36,684 nt of DNA from Rhodoferax sp. (lineage in GTDB: Bacteria; Pseudomonadota; Gammaproteobacteria; Burkholderiales; Burkholderiaceae_C). The stretch is from positions 1-36,684 of the forward strand of contig NZ_JAAFHA010000038.1 in assembly GCF_010365055.1 (NCBI RefSeq), in the 5' to 3' direction. Position 1 is the first letter of the stretch, and every line of letters begins with the position of its first letter. The notes below the pieces were generated by a model that saw nothing but the letters and a program-made list of their open reading frames with translations, was not told the origin of the DNA and made no database searches. The translations under genes were made by a program, and so were the position numbers. Shown one piece after another: positions 24,218 through 32,078 of this stretch.

Positions 24218-24763
24218 ATGGCTTCCAACACCGCAAGCACTGCCAAGAAGACTGCAACCAAAACTGCAAAGACCCTGGCGCACAAAACTGTCGCCGCCAA
24301 AAAAACTGTCGTCAAAGCAGTCAGCAAACCAAAGTCGAAAGCCCCAGCGGCAAAAACCAGACTGCATCCGCCAGCCAAGACCGCCACCCTGAAACAGGTG
24401 GCCACGCAAGGCCGCAGAAAAGTGAGCTCGGTTGTGCACTTGACGCGGGATGCCTCACTCAAGCTGGTCGATTCACAGCGCGCCATTTGGCTCGCGGGTC
24501 TGGGCGCACTGGCCAAAGTCACGACCTCGACCGGGACCAAAGGCGAGAAAGCCTTTGAGGCGCTGGTCAAGGCCGGCGAGAAGATCGAATCCCAGGCGCG
24601 CGGCACCATCGACAGCAACGCCGATATGCTCAAGCATCGCATCAATGACGCCAGCAGAGTGGTCGACGACAGCATCAACAGCGTCAGTGACGCCTTCGAT
24701 GCGCGCGTGAAACAAGCGCTGGCCCGCTTGGGCTACCCGAAGAACAGCAAGACCACCAAGTAA
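24218..24763 (+). CDS. Phasin-like polyhydroxyalkanoate granule-associated protein
   Basis: A 181-residue protein. The N-terminus is lysine/alanine-rich and histone-like (KTATKTAKTLAHKTVAAKKTVVKAV). The rest is a phasin-type helical domain: SQRAIWLAGLGALAKVTTSTGTKGEKAFEALVKAGEKIE, the PhaF/PhaI signature, and a coiled tail. Such proteins coat PHA granules and can tether them to DNA through the basic part; here the basic segment is at the N-terminus. AAGGGG eight bases upstream supports the ATG at 24218. A short hairpin (TCCCT/AGGGA) lies in its 5' region. Confidence 0.85.
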   Translation: MASNTASTAKKTATKTAKTLAHKTVAAKKTVVKAVSKPKSKAPAAKTRLHPPAKTATLKQVATQGRRKVSSVVHLTRDASLKLVDSQRAIWLAGLGALAKVTTSTGTKGEKAFEALVKAGEKIESQARGTIDSNADMLKHRINDASRVVDDSINSVSDAFDARVKQALARLGYPKNSKTTK

Positions 24764-24770
24764 ATCTGAA

Positions 24771-25835
24771 GTGACTGAAATACTCTTGTGGGCGCTGGCG
24801 CTGGTCGTGGCCCTCTGGGCCATCGGCGCCTTCTATTTGCAGGGCGCTGACCTGAGCGCTTTTGACCAGTCCGTCGGTCAGCGCCATTTGATCGACGCGG
24901 CGCCCAGCGCAGCGCATCAGGCAGTGGTGGCCTCGCTCGGGGGCATTGCCGCCACGCTCAAGAGCACACCCCGCAAGCAGCAACTGGCGCTGCTGCGCAA
25001 CTACATGGACAACCTGTTCCCTGACAGCGATCCGACCACCCGGCTCATCGCTGTCGACGCTGCGGGTGTGCCGGCGGAATGGGTGCTGGCGGCCGGTGTC
25101 GACAGTCGCCGACGCTTGCTCTACATCCATGGCGGGGCCTACACCATGGGCAGCCCCAAGAGCCACCGCCGACTGACGCGTAAATTTTCCGAAGTGGCCA
25201 ACGCCGCGGTGTTGGCCGTCGACTACCGCTTGATGCCGGAACACCCGCGCATGGCGGGCATTGAGGATTGCCGCACCGCCTACCGCTGGCTGCTCGACCA
25301 TGGGCCCGCCGGTCCAGAGGCTGCCAGCGCCATTTTTGTCGCGGGAGATTCTGCCGGTGGCAACCTGACCCTGTCCCTGATCGCCTGGGTGCGCGACCAG
25401 GGCCTGCGCGCGCCCAACGCCGCCGTGGCCCTGTCGCCTGCCACCGATGCCTCCTTTGGCAGCCCGAGCCTGAAAAGAAATCTCAGCACCGACCCGATGC
25501 TGGGGCCGTTGTTCAAGCCGCTGACCAGGATTCCCCGCACCGTGCTGCTATGGGCCACCTGGCTGCAAAATCGCCAGCGCCCCAGCGACCCGGTGCTTTC
25601 CCCGGTCTTTGGTGATCTGTCCGGGTTGCCGCCCTTACTGGTGCATGCCAGCGAGTCGGAAATGCTGTATGACGACAGCCGCCGCTACGTCAACAAGGCT
25701 ATGGCTGCCGGTTCACCGGTCACCTTTCAGACTTGGCGCCACATGGTTCATGTCTGGCAGATCTATCACCCGGACTTGCCCGAAGGTCAGGAAGCCTTTG
25801 AAGAGATTGGCAAATTTCTTCGGGCCCATTCCTAG
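24771..25835 (+). CDS. Alpha/beta hydrolase, hormone-sensitive-lipase type
   Basis: A 354-residue esterase-like protein with an N-terminal membrane anchor (ILLWALALVVALWAIGAFYL). The oxyanion motif HGGAY is at 120-124 and the nucleophile motif GDSAGGN at 192-198, with S194. The acid is near SESEMLYDD and the histidine in WRHMVHVWQ. These are the HSL/acetyl-hydrolase family motifs. It starts with GTG eight bases after the phasin stop, so the two are one transcription unit. A role in PHA or short-chain ester turnover is plausible but inferred from context only. Confidence 0.85.
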   Translation: MTEILLWALALVVALWAIGAFYLQGADLSAFDQSVGQRHLIDAAPSAAHQAVVASLGGIAATLKSTPRKQQLALLRNYMDNLFPDSDPTTRLIAVDAAGVPAEWVLAAGVDSRRRLLYIHGGAYTMGSPKSHRRLTRKFSEVANAAVLAVDYRLMPEHPRMAGIEDCRTAYRWLLDHGPAGPEAASAIFVAGDSAGGNLTLSLIAWVRDQGLRAPNAAVALSPATDASFGSPSLKRNLSTDPMLGPLFKPLTRIPRTVLLWATWLQNRQRPSDPVLSPVFGDLSGLPPLLVHASESEMLYDDSRRYVNKAMAAGSPVTFQTWRHMVHVWQIYHPDLPEGQEAFEEIGKFLRAHS

Positions 25836-25838
25836 CGT

Positions 25839-26048
25839 ACCAAGCGCCATTGCCAGGCGCCGCCGGGCGATCAGACCTCGCACCACAGTGACCAAGCCCA
25901 TCGCGTCGCAAAACAGGTAAACGTTTTGGGCAATGCAGCCCGCATCGGCGCCAGCCAGCAAGGTCTGTTCATCTGCCCGGGCATCGTTCATCCGGGCCAA
26001 GTCAGCGACGTAGATCAGATTCAGCGGGATGGTGGACATGAATGTGTA
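25839..26048 (-). pseudogene. Nitroreductase (SagB-type) remnant
   Basis: About 70 codons (MSTIPLNLIYVADLARM, then LLAGADAGCIAQNVYLFCDAMGLVTVVRGLIARRRLAMALG) match the C-terminal FMN-binding half of SagB-type nitroreductases. The N-terminal half is absent and the last ~15 residues are replaced by the 3' end of the neighbouring hydrolase gene. There is no start or promoter that would make it functional. Confidence 0.65.
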
Positions 26049-26073
26049 TCTCCAAGGGGGCTCAAGCCAAAGA

Positions 26074-26340
26074 CTACTGGGCGCCCCCATTTCTGGCTGT
26101 CATCTGGTCAACCTCTGCTTCGGCCTGCAACCAGTCTTCAAGTTCATGCCCGCCGACATAGCTGCGCGCCACATAGAAGGAGTAGGCGGTCTGGCGAATC
26201 AATTCGTCACGGTCCGTCCCGGGCGCCGTGGCCTTGAGACCGACCTGGCTCTCGCCATCACCCGTTGTCTTTGAACGAACCGGTTTTTTCTTCGCCGCAA
26301 GGTCAGTCGTGGCGCGATGCTCGGTGTGCTGATGCTTCAT
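26074..26340 (-). CDS. DUF2934 domain protein
   Basis: An 88-residue protein. The first half is polar and basic (AAKKKPVRSKTTGDGESQ). The second half is the DUF2934 helical motif: ELIRQTAYSFYVARSYVGGHELEDWLQAEAEVD. The function of DUF2934 is unknown; it often occurs in small stress-region genes (recalled, not searched). It is divergent from the DHH gene, and the 258-base gap between them holds a perfect TTGAGAATTCTCAA palindrome. Confidence 0.85.
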   Translation of the reverse strand: MKHQHTEHRATTDLAAKKKPVRSKTTGDGESQVGLKATAPGTDRDELIRQTAYSFYVARSYVGGHELEDWLQAEAEVDQMTARNGGAQ

Positions 26341-26434
26341 GTTCTACCTCTTGAATATGCAAGTTTCCTTCTGGTCACTGAGTCGCGGCCATAGCTGTGC
26401 TCGACGCAAGGATAGTGACTCCTACTGCGCCCAC

Positions 26435-26450
26435 TTTGAGAATTCTCAAA
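26435..26450. promoter_or_regulatory. FNR/CRP-geometry palindrome, site 1
   Basis: TTTGAGAATTCTCAAA is a 16-bp perfect palindrome with TTGA-N6-TCAA spacing, between the divergent DUF2934 and DHH genes. An identical 14-bp core recurs at 27807-27820 and a near copy at 31172-31185. Confidence 0.45.
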
Positions 26451-26598
26451 AGACGCGAAGCCCGATATTGAGCAACGCCCGTTTGGCGAAAAGGTCGCCA
26501 TGACAGGGCATTGACTTTGCGCAAGGCCAGTCAGTCGGCCTGGTTTGATAATAAATTTCGCAGGCAGCAGGAGTCCCAAGAACAGGAGTGAGGTGTCA

Positions 26599-27573
26599 AT
26601 GACGATGCACATCGACGTCTGCAATGGCGATGCTGATGGCTTGTGTGCGCTGGTGCAGTGGCGCCTGCACGAGCCGCGGTCAGCGCGCCTGATTACCGGC
26701 TTGAAACGCGAGATCGAACTGCTGCAAAAGGTGCAGGCAGCTCAGGGCGACCAGGTCCTGGTGCTCGACTTGTCGCTGCGGCGCAACCGGCCGGCCCTGC
26801 TGCACCTGCTTGAAGCTGGCGTCAGGGTGCGCTATTTTGATCACCACGATGCCGATGCGTTGGCGCAGCATCCACTGACCCATCCCTTGCTGGAAGCACA
26901 TATTGACAGCGCCAGCGATATTTGTACCAGCCTGCTGGTGGACCGATATCTGGGCGGCCTGTTTTCTGCCTGGGCATTGGTCGGTGCCTATGGCGACAAC
27001 CTGACGCAGGTGGCTGATGCGCGGGCGGCCCGAATGGGCTTGGGGGTTGAGGAGCGGCGCCGCCTGCGGACCCTGGGCGAGGCGATCAACTACAACGCCT
27101 ACGGCGAGAGCGCGCAAGATGTGTTGATTGCGCCGGCACAGCTGTACGCGCTACTGATTCGTTACCGTGACCCATTCGCCTTGCTGGACCACGAGTCGAT
27201 CGGGCAGGAACTCGAAGCACGACGGCAAACCGACCTGCGCCAAGCGACCACCCTGACCCCGCACTGGCAGGATGCACAGACCCGCGTCTATGTGCTGCCC
27301 GACGAGCCCTGGAGTCGGCGTGTGATGGGCAGCCTGGTCAATCAATATGCAAACGCCCAACCCGCCCAGGCGCACGCGGTGCTCAAGACCAAGAGCTCTG
27401 GTGGCTTCCTGGTCAGCGTGCGTGCGCCGCTGTCAGCGCCGAGCGGTGCGGCTGCTTTGTGTCGCAAGTTTGGCGGAGGTGGGCGTGCCGGTGCTGCGGG
27501 CATTGACCATTTGCCAGAAGAAGGGTTGTCGGGCTTCATTCAGGCCTTGTCACAAGCCCACTGGGGTGAATGA
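26599..27573 (+). CDS. DHH-family phosphoesterase
   Basis: A 324-residue protein. The first DHH motif is HIDVCNGDADGLCALVQWRL (about 4-23) and the DHH triad itself is at 81-83 in YFDHHDADAL. IDSASDICTSLL fits the third acidic motif. Near the C-terminus is a DHHA1-like motif CRKFGGGGRAGAAGI, where the usual GGGH is changed, with G-R in place of the histidine. Such proteins hydrolyse short oligonucleotides, cyclic dinucleotides or pyrophosphate; the substrate here is unknown. The ATG at 26599 has GAGG upstream. An FNR-like palindrome is 150 bases upstream. Confidence 0.8.
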   Translation: MTMHIDVCNGDADGLCALVQWRLHEPRSARLITGLKREIELLQKVQAAQGDQVLVLDLSLRRNRPALLHLLEAGVRVRYFDHHDADALAQHPLTHPLLEAHIDSASDICTSLLVDRYLGGLFSAWALVGAYGDNLTQVADARAARMGLGVEERRRLRTLGEAINYNAYGESAQDVLIAPAQLYALLIRYRDPFALLDHESIGQELEARRQTDLRQATTLTPHWQDAQTRVYVLPDEPWSRRVMGSLVNQYANAQPAQAHAVLKTKSSGGFLVSVRAPLSAPSGAAALCRKFGGGGRAGAAGIDHLPEEGLSGFIQALSQAHWGE

Positions 27574-27594
27574 CTGCTGCACCCATCAAAAGAC

Positions 27595-27620
27595 CCGCCA
27601 GCCTTTTAAGGGGCTGGCGG
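27595..27620 (-). terminator. Hairpin terminator after the cyclopropane fatty acid synthase gene
   Basis: CCGCCAGCC and GGCTGGCGG form a perfect 9-bp stem with an 8-base loop. On the minus strand it is followed by GTCTTTTG, so it most likely terminates the minus-strand gene; on the plus strand no U-run follows, though it may also slow transcription there. Confidence 0.5.
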
Positions 27621-27679
27621 TGGTGGCGAGGAACCCAGGTCAGTGTGTCAGGCTGACGCGTCTGGGGACGTCCTCATCC

Positions 27680-27702
27680 GTCTTGATGTGGAGCATCAAG
27701 AC
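27680..27702. repeat. Perfect hairpin in the convergent gap
   Basis: GTCTTGATG, TGGAG, CATCAAGAC: a 9-bp perfect stem with a 5-base loop in the gap between the convergent DHH and cfa genes. No T-run follows on either strand. Its role is not known. Confidence 0.5.
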
Positions 27703-27806
27703 TCGGCTCAATTGCTTGAACCCCCCAGCAACGTACCCGGTCGGCACGCCTTCCAGCGTTCCTTACGAAGTACGGTTTCACTATAGTCAGCCGTCGCCTG
27801 AATGGT

Positions 27807-27820
27807 TTGAGAATTCTCAA
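27807..27820. promoter_or_regulatory. FNR/CRP-geometry palindrome, site 2
   Basis: TTGAGAATTCTCAA, identical to the core of site 1. Here it overlaps the stop codon of the cfa-like gene (minus strand), which is an odd place for an activator site. Confidence 0.4.
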
Positions 27821-29070
27821 TTGGAGTGACTGTTCTGGTACATGTAGGCGCGTGACCAGGGTGTTGGATTGAGCCCCTCACTGGCGCCGGTCTTGCACGC
27901 CAGCACTTGGTAGATCGACACCCAATTTTGCGCAAACGCCTGCGCGCAACCCGCCAGGTAAATGCGCCAGACGCGATACGTGGTCTCACTGACCGTGGCG
28001 CGGATGGCGTTACTTTGACTCTCATAGTTTTCCGACCACAGGGCCAGCGTTCGGGCGTAATGGCGGCGCAAACACTCCACATCAAGCGCTTCCAGGCCGG
28101 CGCTCTGCATGTCCTTGAGCGCCAGGCTCACGTGGGGCAATTCACCATTCGGGAACACGTATTTTTCAATGAAGCTGGCAGCCCCCAGAGGACATTCCCC
28201 ACTGTCTGGATCAGTCGACGTGATGCCGTGGTTCAGCACCAACCCGCCATCCTTGAGTAGGGCATTGATCTTGCCGAAATAGGACGGCAGATGCAGGAGT
28301 CCGACGTGCTCAAACATGCCCACCGAAGTGATCTTGTCAAACAGCCCATCGCGCTCGTCAATATCACGGTAGTCCTGTAACTTGATCTCAATCTGCCCGG
28401 ACAGACCCGCCTGCTTGACGCGCTCACACGCCAGCGCATGTTGGTTCGTTGACAGGGTCACGCCCACCACCTTCGCGCCATACTTTTGCGCAGCCCGTAG
28501 GGCCAAGGCACCCCAGCCGCAACCGATATCAAGCAGCCGCTCACCGGGCTGCAGCATGACCTTAGTCAAAATGTGATCCAGCTTGGCCGTCTGTGCCGCG
28601 GCCAGTGTCTCGCTGCGGTTCGGAAAGTAGGCGCAGGAATAGACCATCGCCTCGTCCAGCCACAGGCGATAGAAGTCATTGGAAACATCGTAGTGCTGCT
28701 CAATGGCGTGCGCATCCCGCGCCCGGTCGTGACGCGCGGGATTGAACAGGCGCCCGAAGCGCCCCCGCATCGGCACGCCGATTTGGGCCAGCCTGGATGC
28801 GACATCCACAACATCCTGCGCCCGGCCCAGCACATCAAAATGTCCATTGACGTAGCCGTCGGCCAGGTTATCCAGGCTGGGGGGTAGAAAATGTCGCAAC
28901 GCGCGCGGCCCAGACAGTTTCACTGTCACCAGCGGATCAGTCCCTAGATCATGCTGCGCGCCGTTCCACAAGACCAGCCGCAAAGGAATGTCAAAGTGGG
29001 GCTGCAGACGCGCCAGCAGACGGGTCAGTAGATTGACCTCGGGACTCACCGAAAACGCCATGCGTTCCAT
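27817..29070 (-). CDS. cfa: Cyclopropane-fatty-acyl-phospholipid synthase family protein
   Basis: A 417-residue S-adenosylmethionine-dependent enzyme that adds methylene bridges to unsaturated membrane acyl chains. The N-terminal lipid-binding part is followed by AIEQHYDVSNDFYRLWLDEAMVYSCAYF, SAM motif I LLDIGCGWGALALRAAQKYGAKVVGVTLS, FDKITSVGMFEHVG and GASFIEKYVFPNGELPHVS. All are family hallmarks, and the catalytic cysteine and glutamate regions are intact. The start is uncertain: ATG 29070 is used; GTG 29088 and ATG 29061 are alternatives. It is divergent from ftsH. Confidence 0.88.
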   Translation of the reverse strand: MERMAFSVSPEVNLLTRLLARLQPHFDIPLRLVLWNGAQHDLGTDPLVTVKLSGPRALRHFLPPSLDNLADGYVNGHFDVLGRAQDVVDVASRLAQIGVPMRGRFGRLFNPARHDRARDAHAIEQHYDVSNDFYRLWLDEAMVYSCAYFPNRSETLAAAQTAKLDHILTKVMLQPGERLLDIGCGWGALALRAAQKYGAKVVGVTLSTNQHALACERVKQAGLSGQIEIKLQDYRDIDERDGLFDKITSVGMFEHVGLLHLPSYFGKINALLKDGGLVLNHGITSTDPDSGECPLGAASFIEKYVFPNGELPHVSLALKDMQSAGLEALDVECLRRHYARTLALWSENYESQSNAIRATVSETTYRVWRIYLAGCAQAFAQNWVSIYQVLACKTGASEGLNPTPWSRAYMYQNSHSN

Positions 29071-29255
29071 CAGTCCAACGCCATCCACACAAGAAGGCGA
29101 ACAACCGCTTGCAGGTCCACCCGACCGACTGACACCGGTGCCAGAATTCTTGATAGTCGTGCCATTTCTTATCCTTCCACAAAAGGTCGGGGCAACACCA
29201 GAGTCTCACGTAGGGATGCTAGAAACGTCTGACAACAGGTCATTTGAGATTTGTC

Positions 29256-31175
29256 ATGGGCACGCCAAATGCTCAGCGTAGCCTGACGGTCTCAAATGGC
29301 ACGGCTTGGGAGCATGAATTGGACAAGAAGCATTCCTGGAATGTTGGCTATTGGTTGATTGCGCTGGTGTTGCTGCTTCTGCTGCAAGACCTCTGGCAAG
29401 GCGCCAATCAGGTGCAAACTGTGCCCTACAGCGAGTTCGAAAAGGCACTCACTGAAGAGCGCATCGCCGACGTCACGATTTCCGAGCGCACGGTGATTGG
29501 TCGGCTGAAAACACCAGACGGCAGCAAGACCACGCTGGCAGCGGTGCGCGTCGAGCCCGCATTGGCGGCGCGCCTGGAAAAATTCAACGTCCCCTACACC
29601 CGGGCGGTGGATAACACGCTCTTGCGCGACCTGCTCTCGTGGATAGTGCCGGTTCTGGTTTTTTTTGGGTTGTGGTTTTTTGTGTTTCGCAGCTTTGCCA
29701 GCAAGCAGGGCATGGGCGGCTTTTTGTCGATTGGCAAGAGTCGCGCCAAGATCTACATGCAGACCAACACCGGCATCACCTTTGCCGATGTCGCCGGGGT
29801 CGATGAGGCACGCCACGAACTTGAAGAGGTGGTCGATTTCCTCAAGCATCCCCAGGAGTACGGACGCCTTGGCGCGCATATCCCCAAGGGCGTGTTGCTG
29901 GTGGGGCCGCCCGGCACCGGCAAAACCTTGTTGGCCAAGGCCGTCGCGGGTGAAGCGGGCGTGCCTTTTTTTTCGATCTCAGGCAGTGAATTTGTCGAGA
30001 TGTTTGTCGGCGTGGGCGCAGCGCGCGTGCGTGATCTGTTTGAACAGGCGCGCGCCATGGCGCCGGCCATCATCTTCATCGACGAGCTTGATGCGCTGGG
30101 CCGCGCCCGCGGCGCCTTCCCCGGCCTGGGTGGCCATGACGAAAAGGAACAGACGCTGAACCAATTGCTCTCGGAAATGGATGGCTTCGACTCCTCCGTC
30201 GGTTTGATCATCTTATCGGCCACCAACCGGCCGGAAATCCTGGATCCGGCGCTCTTACGGGCCGGTCGATTTGACCGCCAGGTGCTGGTCGACCGGCCCG
30301 ACCGCAAAGGCCGCATTGACATCCTCAAGGTGCATGTGCGCAAGATCAAACTTGACGCGGCGTTGAATATTGAAGAGGTGGCGGCGCTGACCCCAGGTTT
30401 CACTGGCGCCGATCTGGCCAACCTGGTGAACGAGGCGACGCTGGTCGCCACCCGGCGCAAGGCTGATCAGGTGAGCTTGCCGGACTTCACAGCGGCGGTG
30501 GAGCGCATTGTGGCGGGACTGGAGCGCCGTAGCCGCGTGCTCAACCCGAAAGAGCGCGAGGCGGTGGCCTTCCACGAAATGGGCCATGCCCTGGTCGCGT
30601 TGGCGCAAACGGGTACCGACCCGGTACACAAGGTGTCCATCATCCCGCGCGGCATTGGCGCATTGGGCTACACCATTCAGCGCCCAACCGAAGACCGCTA
30701 CCTGATGACGCGGCCCGAACTGGAGCAAAAAGTCTCGGTGCTGCTGGCAGGGCGGGCCGCCGAGAAACTGGTGTTCGGCGTGCTGTCAACCGGTGCGGCC
30801 GATGATCTGGCCAAAGCCAGCGACATCGCCCACGACATGGTCACCCGTTATGGCATGGACGAAGACCTGGGCTTTGTCGCCTTTGAGCCGCAGCGCCAGC
30901 AGATGCTTGATCTGCCGCCCGGCCTCTTGCCGCAAGGTGCGCGCCTGTCGGAAGAAACGCAAGCCCATATCGACGCGGCGATTCGCAGCATCGTGATGAA
31001 CGGATTTGAGCATGCCACGGTCATTCTGAGCGCCAATCTTCAAGTGCTGGAACGCGGTGCGCGTGCCTTACTGGACAAAGAAACGCTGGATGAGATCGCG
31101 ATTCGCGACCTGGCGAAAGACCTGCGGCACGTCGACTCAGAGCCGTTGGCGCCCATGACGCTGGCCCGACCTTGA
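29256..31175 (+). CDS. ftsH: ATP-dependent zinc metalloprotease FtsH (accessory-type)
   Basis: A 639-residue membrane AAA+ protease. Unlike canonical FtsH it has about 30 polar residues before the first membrane helix ([18 protein letters not shown]). A second helix is at about 128-146. Walker A GPPGTGKT is at 217-224, Walker [10 protein letters not shown] near 272-280, the SRH arginines in [10 protein letters not shown], and the zinc site HEMGH at 440-444, with a further acidic ligand in [10 protein letters not shown]. The context (cfa, DHH, DUF2934, phasin) and the diverged ends suggest a second, accessory copy rather than the housekeeping ftsH. The ATG at 29256 is preferred to the TTG at 29244. 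Confidence 0.88.
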   Translation: MGTPNAQRSLTVSNGTAWEHELDKKHSWNVGYWLIALVLLLLLQDLWQGANQVQTVPYSEFEKALTEERIADVTISERTVIGRLKTPDGSKTTLAAVRVEPALAARLEKFNVPYTRAVDNTLLRDLLSWIVPVLVFFGLWFFVFRSFASKQGMGGFLSIGKSRAKIYMQTNTGITFADVAGVDEARHELEEVVDFLKHPQEYGRLGAHIPKGVLLVGPPGTGKTLLAKAVAGEAGVPFFSISGSEFVEMFVGVGAARVRDLFEQARAMAPAIIFIDELDALGRARGAFPGLGGHDEKEQTLNQLLSEMDGFDSSVGLIILSATNRPEILDPALLRAGRFDRQVLVDRPDRKGRIDILKVHVRKIKLDAALNIEEVAALTPGFTGADLANLVNEATLVATRRKADQVSLPDFTAAVERIVAGLERRSRVLNPKEREAVAFHEMGHALVALAQTGTDPVHKVSIIPRGIGALGYTIQRPTEDRYLMTRPELEQKVSVLLAGRAAEKLVFGVLSTGAADDLAKASDIAHDMVTRYGMDEDLGFVAFEPQRQQMLDLPPGLLPQGARLSEETQAHIDAAIRSIVMNGFEHATVILSANLQVLERGARALLDKETLDEIAIRDLAKDLRHVDSEPLAPMTLARP

Positions 31176-31185
31176 TTATTCTCAA
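31172..31185. promoter_or_regulatory. FNR/CRP-geometry palindrome, site 3
   Basis: TTGATTATTCTCAA, flanked by C and G to extend the symmetry. It overlaps the ftsH stop codon and lies about 140 bases before the zinc-ribbon gene. The left half TTGAT is the exact FNR half-site. Confidence 0.4.
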
Positions 31186-31327
31186 GGGCTGGGCTCCTTT
31201 CTTTGCCTTTAATCATCAGCGATGAAGCACCAGTACGTCCCACTTCCTTGAGCGCTCACCATGCCAACCAGGATTCTTTTTGGCTTGGGCGCAACTTCGA
31301 CCGCTGTCTGAACGTCAGTTACACGAG

Positions 31328-32074
31328 ATGCCGTCGATTGCCCCTCTGCAGTGCCTCTTCTGCAGGCACCTCAATCCCGCAGGCGCCAGTTTCTGCAACG
31401 ACTGTGGCTCGCAACTCAACCTGCAACCCTGCGAGCAGTGCGGTGCAATCGACGACCGAGCCGCGACGAACTGCTACAAATGCGGTGCCGAATTCACTTC
31501 GCCTGCGGCGCCTGGACTCAATGCCCCGCTTGCGTTGACAACTCTTGAGAATCAGCGCACCTATCCAGCGCTTAACAGTAGCAGCGTCGCGGGGCCGCCG
31601 GCTGCGCTACCCATGGATGAGGCAGCTTCGCCCGAAATGCGTGGAAGGGCGACTGGGTCGCGACGCGGCACGCTCGTTGCAGTGCCTGTGCTGGTGTTGA
31701 CGCTGCTTGCCGCGTTTGTCTATTACTACGGGCGCTCCGGGCAACCTGGGCCGCTGCAAGACGTGCAGCAAGTTGCCCCAGCCGTGTCCACCGCGCCGAC
31801 GCCCGCAAGGTCGATGCCGTCCGTCGAGGTGAAAAAAATTGACACGGCGGTGTCACCCACAGACACGCCACCCACGCGCGCGACCGGCACTGTCGCAGCT
31901 GCAAAGACGCCGTCGCCGGTGCCTGCGACTGTGGGCACCGCGTTACCTGTTCGCCTGCCGTCGGCGTCTTCTGCCGAGGTGACAACCCGACAAGATCCAC
32001 CCCTATTTGACGAATGTCCGCAAGCCGTTGCAGCGCTTGGGCTGTGCCATCCAGGTCCAACACAGGAGAAGTAA
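31328..32074 (+). CDS. Double zinc-ribbon, single-pass membrane protein
   Basis: A 248-residue protein. Two zinc ribbons open it: C9-C12/C23-C26 and C35-C38/C49-C52. A linker and one membrane helix (about 114-135, LVAVPVLVLTLLAAFVYYY) follow, then a threonine/proline-rich segment. The C-terminus is DECPQAVAALGLCHPG, with C230 and C240 nine residues apart. The topology should put the zinc ribbons in the cytoplasm and the cysteine pair in the periplasm. The partner is unknown. The TAXI-type gene starts five bases downstream and ends in the same kind of motif. The ATG at 31328 is used; 31280 is an alternative. Confidence 0.7.
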   Translation: MPSIAPLQCLFCRHLNPAGASFCNDCGSQLNLQPCEQCGAIDDRAATNCYKCGAEFTSPAAPGLNAPLALTTLENQRTYPALNSSSVAGPPAALPMDEAASPEMRGRATGSRRGTLVAVPVLVLTLLAAFVYYYGRSGQPGPLQDVQQVAPAVSTAPTPARSMPSVEVKKIDTAVSPTDTPPTRATGTVAAAKTPSPVPATVGTALPVRLPSASSAEVTTRQDPPLFDECPQAVAALGLCHPGPTQEK

Positions 32075-32078
32075 TAGC

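Noticed and set aside
29244..29257. TTGAGATTTGTCAT as a fourth FNR-like site
   Set aside because: The right half is imperfect and it overlaps the ftsH start codon, so I could not separate it from chance.
31543..31556. CTTGAGAATC inside the zinc-ribbon gene as a regulatory half-site
   Set aside because: It is a single half-site within coding sequence with no matching second half.
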